Origin: Leucobacter rhizosphaerae
Lineage (GTDB): Bacteria; Actinomycetota; Actinomycetes; Actinomycetales; Microbacteriaceae
DNA length: 64,000 nt
NCBI RefSeq assembly: GCF_022919175.1
Contig: NZ_CP095043.1
Location: forward strand, 1,922,001-1,986,000
Direction: 5' to 3'
Shown: one piece after another, positions 32,820 to 41,080 of the stretch
Layout of the letters: each line of letters opens with the position of its first letter
Numbering within the stretch: the stretch's first letter is position 1
Made by a program: the position numbers and the translations under genes
The notes under the pieces: model-generated
Seen by the model: the letters and a program-made list of their open reading frames with translations, nothing else
Databases searched by the model: none
Told to the model about the DNA's origin: nothing

Positions 32820-33346
32820 CAGATGAACACCGTGAGCGCCTTGGCCAGCAGCACGCTCTGGTCGAGGTGGACCGTTCGGTGCTTCAGGAGCCAGCCGCCC
32901 TCGGACTCGACGAGGGTGTCGATCCGCTTCCCGACGAAGTGGTTGACCTCGTCGTCGATGCGGTTCTGGTAGACGAAGACCCGCGAGCGGGCCGTCACCT
33001 CGCGCGCGCCCGGCTCGCCCTCCACCGAGACCAGCACGGTGTTCGTGATGAGGTGGGACACCCGAGACGGCGGTTCCTCGGCCCAGTGGATGTTCGTGAG
33101 GATCTGCTTGACCCGCTTCTCCAGGGTCTCGTAGCCCTCGTCCATCCAGGCGTTGTCCAGCTGCTCGCGCGTGAACTCGTTGTCGCGCATCCGCGGAACG
33201 TTCCGCACGAGCGGGATGAAGTAGCGGACCTCGGGGTGCAGCAGCGTGAGCCACTCGGCGTACTCGCGGTAGTCGAGAATATCGGCCTCGCGGTAGAAGA
33301 ACTGCGTGACCTCGTGCAGCAGTTCGATGTCGTCGCGTTTCGTCAC
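32819..33346 (-). CDS. Aromatic-ring-hydroxylating dioxygenase beta subunit
   Basis: A 175-residue small subunit of the SnoaL-like fold, which supports the alpha3beta3 hexamer. Characteristic stretches are LHEVTQFFYREADILD near residues 10-25 and YAEWLTLLHPEVRYFIPL near 30-47. A GTG start at 33346 overlaps the alpha stop (GTGA) with GAGGAG upstream; an ATG at 33472 lies inside the alpha gene and is rejected. Confidence 0.93.
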   Translation of the reverse strand: MTKRDDIELLHEVTQFFYREADILDYREYAEWLTLLHPEVRYFIPLVRNVPRMRDNEFTREQLDNAWMDEGYETLEKRVKQILTNIHWAEEPPSRVSHLITNTVLVSVEGEPGAREVTARSRVFVYQNRIDDEVNHFVGKRIDTLVESEGGWLLKHRTVHLDQSVLLAKALTVFI

Positions 33347-34755
33347 GATTCTCCTCGTTTCTCCTCGGCCTGCCGTGCGGATTTCGTCGGGATCAGGCGG
33401 CCGGGTTTCGGCCCGGGTCCGACGCCGGGGTGCAGCTCCCGCCACGAGGCCGCCTTCATGAACTCGGCCCACCGGCGGTAGAAGATGCGGGCGTTCTCCT
33501 CGGTGAAGACGCCGTTCTCGACCGCGCCCTCGAGGTGCGGCACCTCGCGCGCGTGACCGAGGCCCATCTCGTAGTTGAAGTAGATGCTGCGCGAGATCTC
33601 ACCGCGGCTGGAATCGGTCGCGTACGACCAGTTCTCCATGTCGTCGGACTCCGTCAGGCCGCCGGGTCCGGAGTAGCTCAGGTGGTAGTGCCGGGCCATG
33701 TCCTTCACGGCGTCGGGCGCGTCCTTGTCGACCAGGAAGATCCGCCACATCTCCATCTCGGTGGGCGAGATGGGGTGGAACACCGCGATCGTCCGTGGCT
33801 GCCGCCCGTGGAACGACATGTTCGGGAAGATGGTGCCGACCGTCATGCTCACCCGCGGCTCGTCGCCGAAGCGCTCGACGCGCCGCTCGTGGCTCTGGCG
33901 GTAGTACTCTGCCACCTCGGGGTTCGTCTGCCACTGCGGCTGGAACTCCGGCTCGGCGAAGTATGGCATCTCGCCGATGACCCCGTGCCCGAGCTTCGGG
34001 AAGCCGAGGGTGGTGACGTCGTCCGGCTCGTCGTCGCGGCGACCCGTGCCGCCCGAGGGGTTGATGCCGACGAGGTCGACGGAGCGGTGCGAGATGTCGT
34101 GGTAGTTGTCGCCGATGAAGTTCTCGGGCGCGAACTTCCAGTTCGACGGCACGCGCCACTTCAGGATGCCGCCGATCATCTCGTTGTTGCCCGGGGAGCC
34201 GTCGCGGCCGTCGAGCGCGTAGTCGAGGTATTGGCGCATGTCACCGAGGTAGTCCTCGAACTCCGGCGCCTCCGGATCCCACGACGCCCAGACGGTGCGC
34301 TTGTAGACCTTGACCCGGGGCGCCCGCACGAGGCCCCAGTCCTTCTTGTCGAGTTCGCCGTGGTAGTAGGTCGCGTGCCCGGGGACGCCGGCGAGATCGC
34401 CGGGCGTCTCGACGATGCGGCCGTCCATCGAGTACGACCAGCCGTGGTACGGGCAGGAGAAGGTGCGCGCGTTGCCCATGTCGTTGCGGCAGAGGCGCAT
34501 GCCGCGGTGGGTGCAGGTGTTGAGCAGCACGTGCACCTCGCCCTCCATGTCGCGCGTCACGATGACGGTGTCCGTGCCCATCTTCGACACCACGTAGTCG
34601 CCGTTCTTCGCGATCTGATCCTCGTGGGCGACGAACAACCAGGCTCGCGCGAAGACGCGCGAGAGCTCCTCCTTGAACACCTCCTCGTCGACGAAGATCT
34701 CCCGGCTCACGAGCCCGGTCTCCTGGACGATCAGCTCATCGATCGGCTTCGGCAT
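33343..34755 (-). CDS. Rieske aromatic-ring-hydroxylating dioxygenase alpha subunit
   Basis: A 470-residue catalytic subunit that adds O2 across an aromatic ring. Rieske cluster ligands: C81 and H83 (CTHRG) and C101 and H104 (CPYHGW). The mononuclear iron site and bridging Asp appear as D216, H219 and H223 in GDNYHDISHRS. ATG 34755 is 6 nt after AGGAGG. The substrate cannot be read from the sequence; biphenyl/PAH/phenylpropionate-type relatives have this length. Order alpha-beta-ferredoxin with GTGA and TGATG overlaps implies tight co-translation. Confidence 0.93.
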   Translation of the reverse strand: MPKPIDELIVQETGLVSREIFVDEEVFKEELSRVFARAWLFVAHEDQIAKNGDYVVSKMGTDTVIVTRDMEGEVHVLLNTCTHRGMRLCRNDMGNARTFSCPYHGWSYSMDGRIVETPGDLAGVPGHATYYHGELDKKDWGLVRAPRVKVYKRTVWASWDPEAPEFEDYLGDMRQYLDYALDGRDGSPGNNEMIGGILKWRVPSNWKFAPENFIGDNYHDISHRSVDLVGINPSGGTGRRDDEPDDVTTLGFPKLGHGVIGEMPYFAEPEFQPQWQTNPEVAEYYRQSHERRVERFGDEPRVSMTVGTIFPNMSFHGRQPRTIAVFHPISPTEMEMWRIFLVDKDAPDAVKDMARHYHLSYSGPGGLTESDDMENWSYATDSSRGEISRSIYFNYEMGLGHAREVPHLEGAVENGVFTEENARIFYRRWAEFMKAASWRELHPGVGPGPKPGRLIPTKSARQAEEKRGES

Positions 34756-34837
34756 TGCATCCTCCTTGATTGTCGGCGCCGCACCGCGACGAAACGGTGT
34801 TGGTGCTCACGCTATTCATGGCTCCGTCGCCACTACA

Positions 34838-34851
34838 TGTCTGGGCGCACA
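34838..34851. promoter_or_regulatory. Possible PucR box upstream of the Rieske operon
   Basis: TGTCTGGGCGCACA keeps the outer TGT and GCACA and the 14-bp length of the box at 40554 (10 of 14 identical). It lies 83 bp before the alpha-subunit ATG, at promoter distance. Confidence 0.5.
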
Positions 34852-34864
34852 GCAAGTGCGGGCA

Positions 34865-35854
34865 TCACTGTGCTGCCGCATAAGCATCGTCCGTGGCCGG
34901 TTCGAGCAGCCGGCACGCCGCCGCCCGGTCGGTCGAAAGGGTGATCAGCTCGGGCACCACCCGGTCGCATCCCTCGAACCGGAACGCGCAACGCGGGTGG
35001 AACACGCACCCGCTCGGGGCGTTCGCGGGATCCGGCACCTCCCCGACCAGCGTCTCGGGTCGCCGTCCCGTGCCGTCGGGCACGGGGATCGCGGCGATGA
35101 GGGCCTGGGCGTAGGGGTGCTGCGGATCGCGCCAGACGTCCTTCGTGGGCCCGGTCTCGAACACTCGACCGAGGTACATGACCACGACCCGGTCGGCGAT
35201 CGCGCGCACCACTGCGAGGTCGTGCGAGATGAAGACGAGCGCGATGCCCTCGCTGCGGCAGACGTCGACGAGCAGGTTCGCCGCGTAGGCCTGGGCGGAG
35301 GCGTCGAGCGCCGAGATCGGCTCATCCGCGACGATGACCTTCGGCTTCGTGGCGATGGCCCGCGCCAGCGCGATCCGCTGCCGCTGCCCGCCCGAGAACT
35401 CGTGGCTGTACTTCATTGCGGCCGACGGCGGCAGACCGACCTTGCGGAGCACGTCGGCGACCTCGTTCACCGGGTTCACGCCCGTCTCCCGACGGTGCTT
35501 GATCCGCAGGGCGACCACCTCGGAGATCTGCGCCCCGATGGTGCGGCGCGGGTTCAGCGCGGCTGCGGAATCCTGGAAGATCATCTGCACCGGGAGCTGC
35601 GCGCGGTCGCGCCGCCGCCGCCCGAGCGTGTGCACCGGCACCCCGTCGAAGGTGATGCTGCCCTGCGAGAGCGGCGCGAGGCCCATGATCCCCTTCGCGA
35701 GCGTCGACTTGCCGCACCCGCTCTCGCCGACGACACCGAGGATCTCGCCCGGGGCGAGGTCGAAGCTGACGTCGTTCACGGCCTTGATGACCATCCGATC
35801 GCCGCGGCGGTACTCGATCGAGACCCCGTCGACGCTGAGCAGCGCATCCCTCAT
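34865..35854 (-). CDS. Peptide/nickel-type ABC importer ATPase (DppF-like)
   Basis: A 329-residue ATPase. Walker A GESGCGKST (about 44-52), signature FSGGQRQR (about 157-164), Walker B VIVADEPISALD and H-loop ISHDLAVV. The C-terminal oligopeptide extension has the Cys-rich GCVFHPRCAFRFEGC. ATG 35854 overlaps the DppD-like stop (ATGA). Last gene of the importer operon, 109 bp before the Rieske promoter. Confidence 0.92.
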   Translation of the reverse strand: MRDALLSVDGVSIEYRRGDRMVIKAVNDVSFDLAPGEILGVVGESGCGKSTLAKGIMGLAPLSQGSITFDGVPVHTLGRRRRDRAQLPVQMIFQDSAAALNPRRTIGAQISEVVALRIKHRRETGVNPVNEVADVLRKVGLPPSAAMKYSHEFSGGQRQRIALARAIATKPKVIVADEPISALDASAQAYAANLLVDVCRSEGIALVFISHDLAVVRAIADRVVVMYLGRVFETGPTKDVWRDPQHPYAQALIAAIPVPDGTGRRPETLVGEVPDPANAPSGCVFHPRCAFRFEGCDRVVPELITLSTDRAAACRLLEPATDDAYAAAQ

Positions 35855-36819
35855 GAGCGGACTCCTTTCACATGGCAGGCGACCCGGTGCCCCGGTGCGA
35901 CCTCGAGCAGCAGCGGTCGGCGATCCCGGCACACGGGCTCCACGTAGCCGCACCGCGGGCTGAAGCGACAGCCCTCGACCCACTCCCCGGCGGCCGGCGG
36001 TGTGCCGCGCATGGGGAGGAGCTCGATCTCGTCGCCGTCGCCGCGGTGCGGCACCGCTGCAAGCAAGGCCTCGGTGTACGGGTGGGTCGGGTGCTGGAAG
36101 ACCGCCGAGGCGGCGGCCGTCTCGACGACCTCGCCCGCGTAGAAGACGGCGAGCCGATCCGCGATGCTCGAGAGGACCCCCAGGTCGTGCGTCACGATCA
36201 TGACCCCGATGTCGAACTCGCGCGTCAGGTTGAGCAGCAGCTCGATGATCCCCGCCTGCACGGTGACGTCGAGCGCGGTCGTCGGCTCGTCCGCGATCAG
36301 CAGCGACGGATTGCAGGCGAGCGCCGTGGCGATCGCGACGCGCTGCCGCATGCCGCCGGAGAGCTGATGCGGGTAGGCGCCGAGCGTCTTGGCGGGATTG
36401 GGCAAGCGCACGAGATCGAGGAGCTCCGCCGCCCGGGTGCGGGCCGCGGCCCGGCGGACGCCCTGGTGCTTCCGCAGATGGTCGGTGAGCTGGGCCTCGA
36501 TCGTGAGCATGGGGTGCAGGCTGCTGAGCGGATCCTGGAACACCATCGCGATGTCGTTGCCCCGGATCTTGCGGAACTCGCGCTCGCCGAGCGACGTCAG
36601 TTCGCGGCCCTCGTAGCGGATGGATCCCGTCACCTCGGCGTCGGCGGGCAGCAACCCCATGACGGCCATCGCCGTGAGGGTCTTGCCGCTTCCGCTCTCT
36701 CCGGCGATCCCCAGGACGTTGCCGCGGTCGACCCGGAGATCGACCCCCTCCACGATCGGCACCATCCGTCCGTTGATCGGGAGCGCGATGCGCAGATCTT
36801 CGACCTCAAGCAGACTCAT
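35851..36819 (-). CDS. Peptide/nickel-type ABC importer ATPase (DppD-like)
   Basis: A 322-residue ATPase. Walker A GESGSGKT (about 40-47), signature LSGGMRQR (about 153-160), Walker B LLIADEPTTALD, H-loop VTHDLGVL and C-terminal Cys-containing extension GCRFSPRCGYVEPVC. It pairs with the DppF-like ATPase. ATGA overlaps on both sides. Confidence 0.92.
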   Translation of the reverse strand: MSLLEVEDLRIALPINGRMVPIVEGVDLRVDRGNVLGIAGESGSGKTLTAMAVMGLLPADAEVTGSIRYEGRELTSLGEREFRKIRGNDIAMVFQDPLSSLHPMLTIEAQLTDHLRKHQGVRRAAARTRAAELLDLVRLPNPAKTLGAYPHQLSGGMRQRVAIATALACNPSLLIADEPTTALDVTVQAGIIELLLNLTREFDIGVMIVTHDLGVLSSIADRLAVFYAGEVVETAAASAVFQHPTHPYTEALLAAVPHRGDGDEIELLPMRGTPPAAGEWVEGCRFSPRCGYVEPVCRDRRPLLLEVAPGHRVACHVKGVRS

Positions 36820-37754
36820 GACTTCCTCCGCTTCCGCTGCACCGAGCGTTTGAGCTTAGGGTCGAAGGCGTCGCGCAGCCCATCCCCCAGCAGATTGAAC
36901 GCGAGGGCGACCGTGACGATCGCGAGCCCCGGGAACACCGCGATCCACCACGCGTTGAAGTGGTTCACCCCGGCGGAGATCATCGCGCCCCACTCCGGCA
37001 TCGGCGGCTGCGCGCCCACGCCGAGGAAGGACAGGCTCGCGAGCAGCAGGATCGCGGCACCCACATCCTGCGTTGCGAGCACGAGCGTCGGCCCGGCGAT
37101 GCTCGGCATGAGGTCGACGACGATGGATCGCCCGGAGCCCATGCCCGCGAGCCGACTCGAGATCACGAACTCGGCGTCCCGGTAGCCCATCACGAGACCC
37201 CGCACGGTGCGCGCGTACATCGGCCAACTGACGATGATGCCCGCGAGCACCGCGTTCTGCACGCTCGCGCCGAGCGCGGCGGCGACCGCCATCGCGAGGA
37301 TCACCACGGGGAACGCGAAGAAGAGGTCCACGAGACGCATCAGCGCCTCGTCGATCCAGCCGCCGAAGAAGCCGGCGATGAGGCCGATGATCGTACCGAT
37401 GAGCATCGCGCCGACGACGAGGATGATCGCGAACACCAGCGAGATCCTCGCACCGTGGATCACGCGGCTGAACACATCTCGGCCGAGCTCGTCGGTGCCG
37501 AAGAGGTGCTCCGCCGAGGGCGGCATGAGCGCGGTCGCACCCTGCGCCGTGGCGCTGTAGGGGGCGATCTGGTCGGCGAAGACGATGACGATCACCCAGA
37601 TCAGCACGATCCCGAGGCTGATGGCGAAGAGCGGCATGCGGAGCACCCGGCTCATTCGGGCCCACGCGGCAGCGGCCTTCATGCGGCGGCGCTCGACCGC
37701 GGCGGGGATCGAGGTCGTCGTGTCCGGCACCGCGGCGTCGGAAGATGCACTCAT
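36816..37754 (-). CDS. Peptide/nickel-type ABC importer permease (DppC-like)
   Basis: A 312-residue membrane protein with about six spans, an N-terminal leader (MSRVLRMPLFAISLGIVLIW) and the EAA-type loop near SSRLAGMGSGRSIVVDLMP. The periplasmic segment HLFGTDELGRDVFSRVI is a DppC hallmark. ATGA overlaps with both neighbours. Confidence 0.92.
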   Translation of the reverse strand: MSASSDAAVPDTTTSIPAAVERRRMKAAAAWARMSRVLRMPLFAISLGIVLIWVIVIVFADQIAPYSATAQGATALMPPSAEHLFGTDELGRDVFSRVIHGARISLVFAIILVVGAMLIGTIIGLIAGFFGGWIDEALMRLVDLFFAFPVVILAMAVAAALGASVQNAVLAGIIVSWPMYARTVRGLVMGYRDAEFVISSRLAGMGSGRSIVVDLMPSIAGPTLVLATQDVGAAILLLASLSFLGVGAQPPMPEWGAMISAGVNHFNAWWIAVFPGLAIVTVALAFNLLGDGLRDAFDPKLKRSVQRKRRKS

Positions 37755-38833
37755 GTGAGTCTCACTCTCGGATCGAGCACCATGTAGCAGAGGTCGACGA
37801 TCAGGTTGACGAGGATGTACGCGGTGGACACGAAGAGCGTGACACCCATGATCGCGCTCAGGTCACCGGTGGTCGCCGAGCGATAGGCGTAGAGCCCGAG
37901 CCCCGGCCAGTTGAAGACGGTCTCGATGAGCACCGTACCCGCGAGCAGACCGCCGAACGCGACGCCGGTCACGGTCAGGATCGAGCCGGAGGCGGCCCGC
38001 AGCACGTAGCGGCGCACCACGGTGCCGCCCGCGAGCCCCTTGGCGCGGCCCGAGCGCACGTAGTCGTTGCCCAGCACCTCGAGCACCGAGGCGCGGGTGA
38101 TGCGGATGATCAGCCCGAGGGTGCTGAGGCCGAGCACGATCGACGGCAGGATCAGGTGCTGCAGCGCCGACACGAAGATGGCGGGTTGTCCCGCGAGGAT
38201 CGAGTCGATGAGCAGGAACCCCGTGCCGCCCTGGATCTTCGGCAGGTTCGGGTCCACTCGGCCGCCGCTCGGCAGCCACTGCAGCTGCGCGAAGAAGATC
38301 ATGATCATGACGATGCCGAACCAGAAGATCGGCGTGCTCACCCCGAGCAGGGCGAGCACTCGCGCGAAGTGATCGGGGAACTTGTTGCGATAGAGCGCGG
38401 CGGCGAGGCCCACGAGCACGCCCGTCACCACGGCGAGGATGATCGTCGCGAAGACGAGCTCCAGGGTCGCGGGGGCGTACGTCATGAGATCCTGCAGCAC
38501 CGGCCGCTGCGTCTGCTGCGACATGCCCCAGTCGCCGCGGAGCAGGCCGGTGAGGTACACCCAGTACTGCACGATGAGGGGCTGGTCGAGCCCGTACTTC
38601 GCGCGGTACGCGGCGACGATCTCCGGATCGGCGGCGGCGCGCTCGCCCAGCGCCGCGACGGCCGGGTCGATCGGCACGAGGGCGGTGAGCACGAAGGTCA
38701 CGACCGTAACCCCGAACGCCAGGAAGATCGTCAGCCCGAGACGCCGGAGCGTGTAGTGCAGCACCGGGTGCCGGGACCACCGGAGCGCACGCGCCCCGGC
38801 AGTCCCGGTCTCGGTGTCGAGTGAAGATGCCAC
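37751..38833 (-). CDS. Peptide/nickel-type ABC importer permease (DppB-like)
   Basis: A 360-residue membrane protein, six spans, with the DppB block GLDQPLIVQYWVYLTGLLRG after the first span and the EAA-type loop near GRAKGLAGGTVVRRYVLR. The N-terminal 25 residues form a soluble extension. It starts 6 bp after the binding-protein stop. Confidence 0.92.
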   Translation of the reverse strand: MASSLDTETGTAGARALRWSRHPVLHYTLRRLGLTIFLAFGVTVVTFVLTALVPIDPAVAALGERAAADPEIVAAYRAKYGLDQPLIVQYWVYLTGLLRGDWGMSQQTQRPVLQDLMTYAPATLELVFATIILAVVTGVLVGLAAALYRNKFPDHFARVLALLGVSTPIFWFGIVMIMIFFAQLQWLPSGGRVDPNLPKIQGGTGFLLIDSILAGQPAIFVSALQHLILPSIVLGLSTLGLIIRITRASVLEVLGNDYVRSGRAKGLAGGTVVRRYVLRAASGSILTVTGVAFGGLLAGTVLIETVFNWPGLGLYAYRSATTGDLSAIMGVTLFVSTAYILVNLIVDLCYMVLDPRVRLT

Positions 38834-38839
38834 GGTGGT

Positions 38840-40432
38840 CTACTGCTCGAGCGTCAGCGTGTCCAGGGACGTCTGGCCCGAGACCTCCATGTTCAGGTTG
38901 CCCACCCGCTTCGACGTGACGAGGTTCTGCGGCACCTCCACCACCGAGATGAAGCGGTTGGTGTCGCGGATGGCGCGTGCCCATGCCTCGTACGCGGCGG
39001 CCCGATCCTCGGGATCGATCGCCTGGCGGGCCTGGTCGGCGAGCGCCGCGATCTCGGGGGCCTCCTCGGCGGTCCAGTGGATGCGCTCCGCGAGGAGCCC
39101 ACCGGGGCTGTGGATCAGGAACTGGCTCGCATCGGCGTAGTCCGGCGGGAAGGGCCAGAGCGCCGCCTGGACCTTGCCCTCCTGATTCGCCGTGCGCGAC
39201 ACCTGGGTGGGCGCGCCGTCGAGCTCGACCTTCATGCCGATCTCCTCGAGGTCGGACTGGATCTTCTGCGCAAAGAGACCCATATCCTGGCCGCCGACGG
39301 CGTAGTCGCTGCCGAACGAGATCGACAGGGTCTGATCCGCCATGCCGCTCGCGGCGAGCGCCGCCTTGGCGCCCTCGACGTCACGCGTCAGTCCTTCGCC
39401 CTCGGGGATCGAGCCGGCGAGTGTGGTCGGGATCACGCCCGTGCCCTGCCGGGATCCCTCGCCCGCCATCGCGACGATGCCGTCGTAGTCGAGGCCCAGC
39501 GCCACGGCCTTACGGAAGTCGTCGTTCACGGTCGGGCCGCCCGAGTTGGTGAGGGCGAAGTAGACGACCTGCGGCAGCGGCTGGCTGAGCACGTTCACCG
39601 AGCTCTCGTCGAGCTCGGAGACCTGCGGCGACGACAGCGACACGGTCATGTCGGAGCCGCCGTTCTGGATGTTCAGGATCTGCTGCTGGATGCTGCGCGA
39701 GTTGCGGACGAGCACCTTCGAGAAGTCGGGGGCATCGCCTCGCCAGGACTCACTGGCGACGAGCTCGACCTCGGCATTGGGCTCGTAGCTCGCGAGCGAG
39801 TACGGCCCGGACCCGAAGGACCGCGTGGAGAACACGTCGCCGGCGGCGTCGGCCTGCGCGGCGGTCTCGTCGGCGACCGCGCCCTCCTCCGCGACCGCGG
39901 CCGAGTCGTAGACCGAGAAGCTCTCGCTGACGAGCATGGCCGGCAGCTCGGGCTTCGGCACATCGCTCGTGATGACCACCACGTCGTCACCGTCGGCCGA
40001 GACGGTCAGCCCCTCCATGAGGTACGACGCCGGACCCTGCAGGTTCTTCAGGCGATCGAGCGAGAAGACCACGTCGTTCGAGGTGAGCGTGCCGCCGCTT
40101 TCGAACTCCACGTCGTCGCGGAGCGTGAACCGGTACTCGGTCGCGTCGTCGTTCATCTCCCACGATTCGGCGAGCTCACCCTCGATCTCGTCCGAACCCG
40201 GGGCGTAGCCGAGCAGCTGCTCGTAGACCTGGGCGTTGATGGTCGACGCCGAGACGTCGAAGGTCAGAGCCGGATCGAGCGTCGTGAGCTCCAGGCCGAG
40301 GTCGTAGATCAGGGTGGCGTTCGCGTCACCGGTCTCCCCCACCGACACCGGGCTCGAACACGCCGCGAGGGCGGTCACCGACCCGAGCGTCAGCGCGACC
40401 GCTGCTGCCCTGCGTAGTTGTGTGCTTGCCAT
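38840..40432 (-). CDS. Peptide/nickel-type ABC importer solute-binding lipoprotein
   Basis: A 530-residue SBP family-5 protein. The signal peptide ends at the lipobox LAAC (C25). The mature domain opens LIYDLGLELTTLDPAL, as in DppA/OppA. ATG 40432 with GGAGGACAAG is chosen; the frame is open further but lacks a ribosome site. Family-5 proteins near Rieske genes in actinobacteria may import aromatic or amide-linked substrates as well as peptides; context suggests it feeds this island. Confidence 0.92.
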   Translation of the reverse strand: MASTQLRRAAAVALTLGSVTALAACSSPVSVGETGDANATLIYDLGLELTTLDPALTFDVSASTINAQVYEQLLGYAPGSDEIEGELAESWEMNDDATEYRFTLRDDVEFESGGTLTSNDVVFSLDRLKNLQGPASYLMEGLTVSADGDDVVVITSDVPKPELPAMLVSESFSVYDSAAVAEEGAVADETAAQADAAGDVFSTRSFGSGPYSLASYEPNAEVELVASESWRGDAPDFSKVLVRNSRSIQQQILNIQNGGSDMTVSLSSPQVSELDESSVNVLSQPLPQVVYFALTNSGGPTVNDDFRKAVALGLDYDGIVAMAGEGSRQGTGVIPTTLAGSIPEGEGLTRDVEGAKAALAASGMADQTLSISFGSDYAVGGQDMGLFAQKIQSDLEEIGMKVELDGAPTQVSRTANQEGKVQAALWPFPPDYADASQFLIHSPGGLLAERIHWTAEEAPEIAALADQARQAIDPEDRAAAYEAWARAIRDTNRFISVVEVPQNLVTSKRVGNLNMEVSGQTSLDTLTLEQ

Positions 40433-40553
40433 TCTTGTCCTCCATCGCGACTCACTGGCGAATGCTGCGTATGACAGATCTTCAGGACTCGCGGACTCCG
40501 CCGTTGGCTTCGCGAGTTGTGACAAGCCTCCTGGGTCGCCGAACACCCCTCTA

Positions 40554-40567
40554 TGTGCGGCGGCACA
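40554..40567. promoter_or_regulatory. Putative PucR box upstream of the Dpp-type operon
   Basis: TGTGCGGCGGCACA differs by one base from the box at 28448 and shares the preceding TA. It lies 121 bp upstream of the solute-binding protein ATG. Confidence 0.7.
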
Positions 40568-40934
40568 AGACTGACGGACATGCGTAGTGACCCCGAACAG
40601 TTCGCGGACCCATCGGTTACATTCGATGCGCAGCGACTTCGGAGCGTCATCGGATCGACGCAATTCCGCGGAATCATCTGATGATTTTGGGGGTTCGGCT
40701 GAGGTTGGAGCGCTGGTTCGGACGAGGTCGTCCGGAGCTCGTGCGCCCGAGTCGCCCCCTCAGACGCGACCCGTCATCGAGCTGCCATCGTTTCCGCGAG
40801 ATGCCCCCGTCTCAGCGCCGAGGAGGTGGCATCTCGTATGGAGGGTGGCAGGTCAGCGGGGGTAGGTGGCCGGGGCGCTGTGACGTGCTTGGCGCACCAC
40901 ACCGTGCGGGATCCCGCACCTCTGCGCAATCCTG

Positions 40935-41020
40935 CGCCACTTCCGGCGGAGATCTCACGAAAGGCGGAGCGGATCCCCGGAAACCATCTGCAATGAGTGA
41001 GATTTCCGCCGTAAGTGGCG
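40935..41020. repeat. Intergenic palindromic element, copy C
   Basis: The arms 40935-40958 and 40997-41020 pair with two mismatches; the left arm begins CGCCACTTCCGGCGGAGATC. Inner stem GCGGAT (40969-40974) with ATCTGC (40986-40991). It lies 60 bp past the YhgE-type stop. The 82-bp core is co-linear with copies A, B and D without gaps. Confidence 0.9.
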
Positions 41021-41053
41021 GGCAGGGGTACCCGGTGGTTCAGGAGCAAGACC

Positions 41054-41075
41054 GGGGAGGGCCGAAGCCCTCCCC
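41054..41075 (-). terminator. Terminator hairpin after the YhgE-type gene
   Basis: GGGGAGGGC (41054-41062) and GCCCTCCCC (41067-41075) form a perfect 9-bp stem with a CGAA loop, 5 bp past the stop. No T run. Confidence 0.8.
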
Positions 41076-41080
41076 GCCCG

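Larger units (their letters stand above)
40433..41080. other. 648-bp intergenic region between the importer operon and the YhgE-type gene
   Basis: It contains the 5' region of the importer operon with a putative PucR box (40554-40567), palindromic element C (40935-41020) and a terminator hairpin (41054-41075). Short open frames here show no family pattern and are ignored. No convincing -10/-35 pair seen. Confidence 0.65.
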
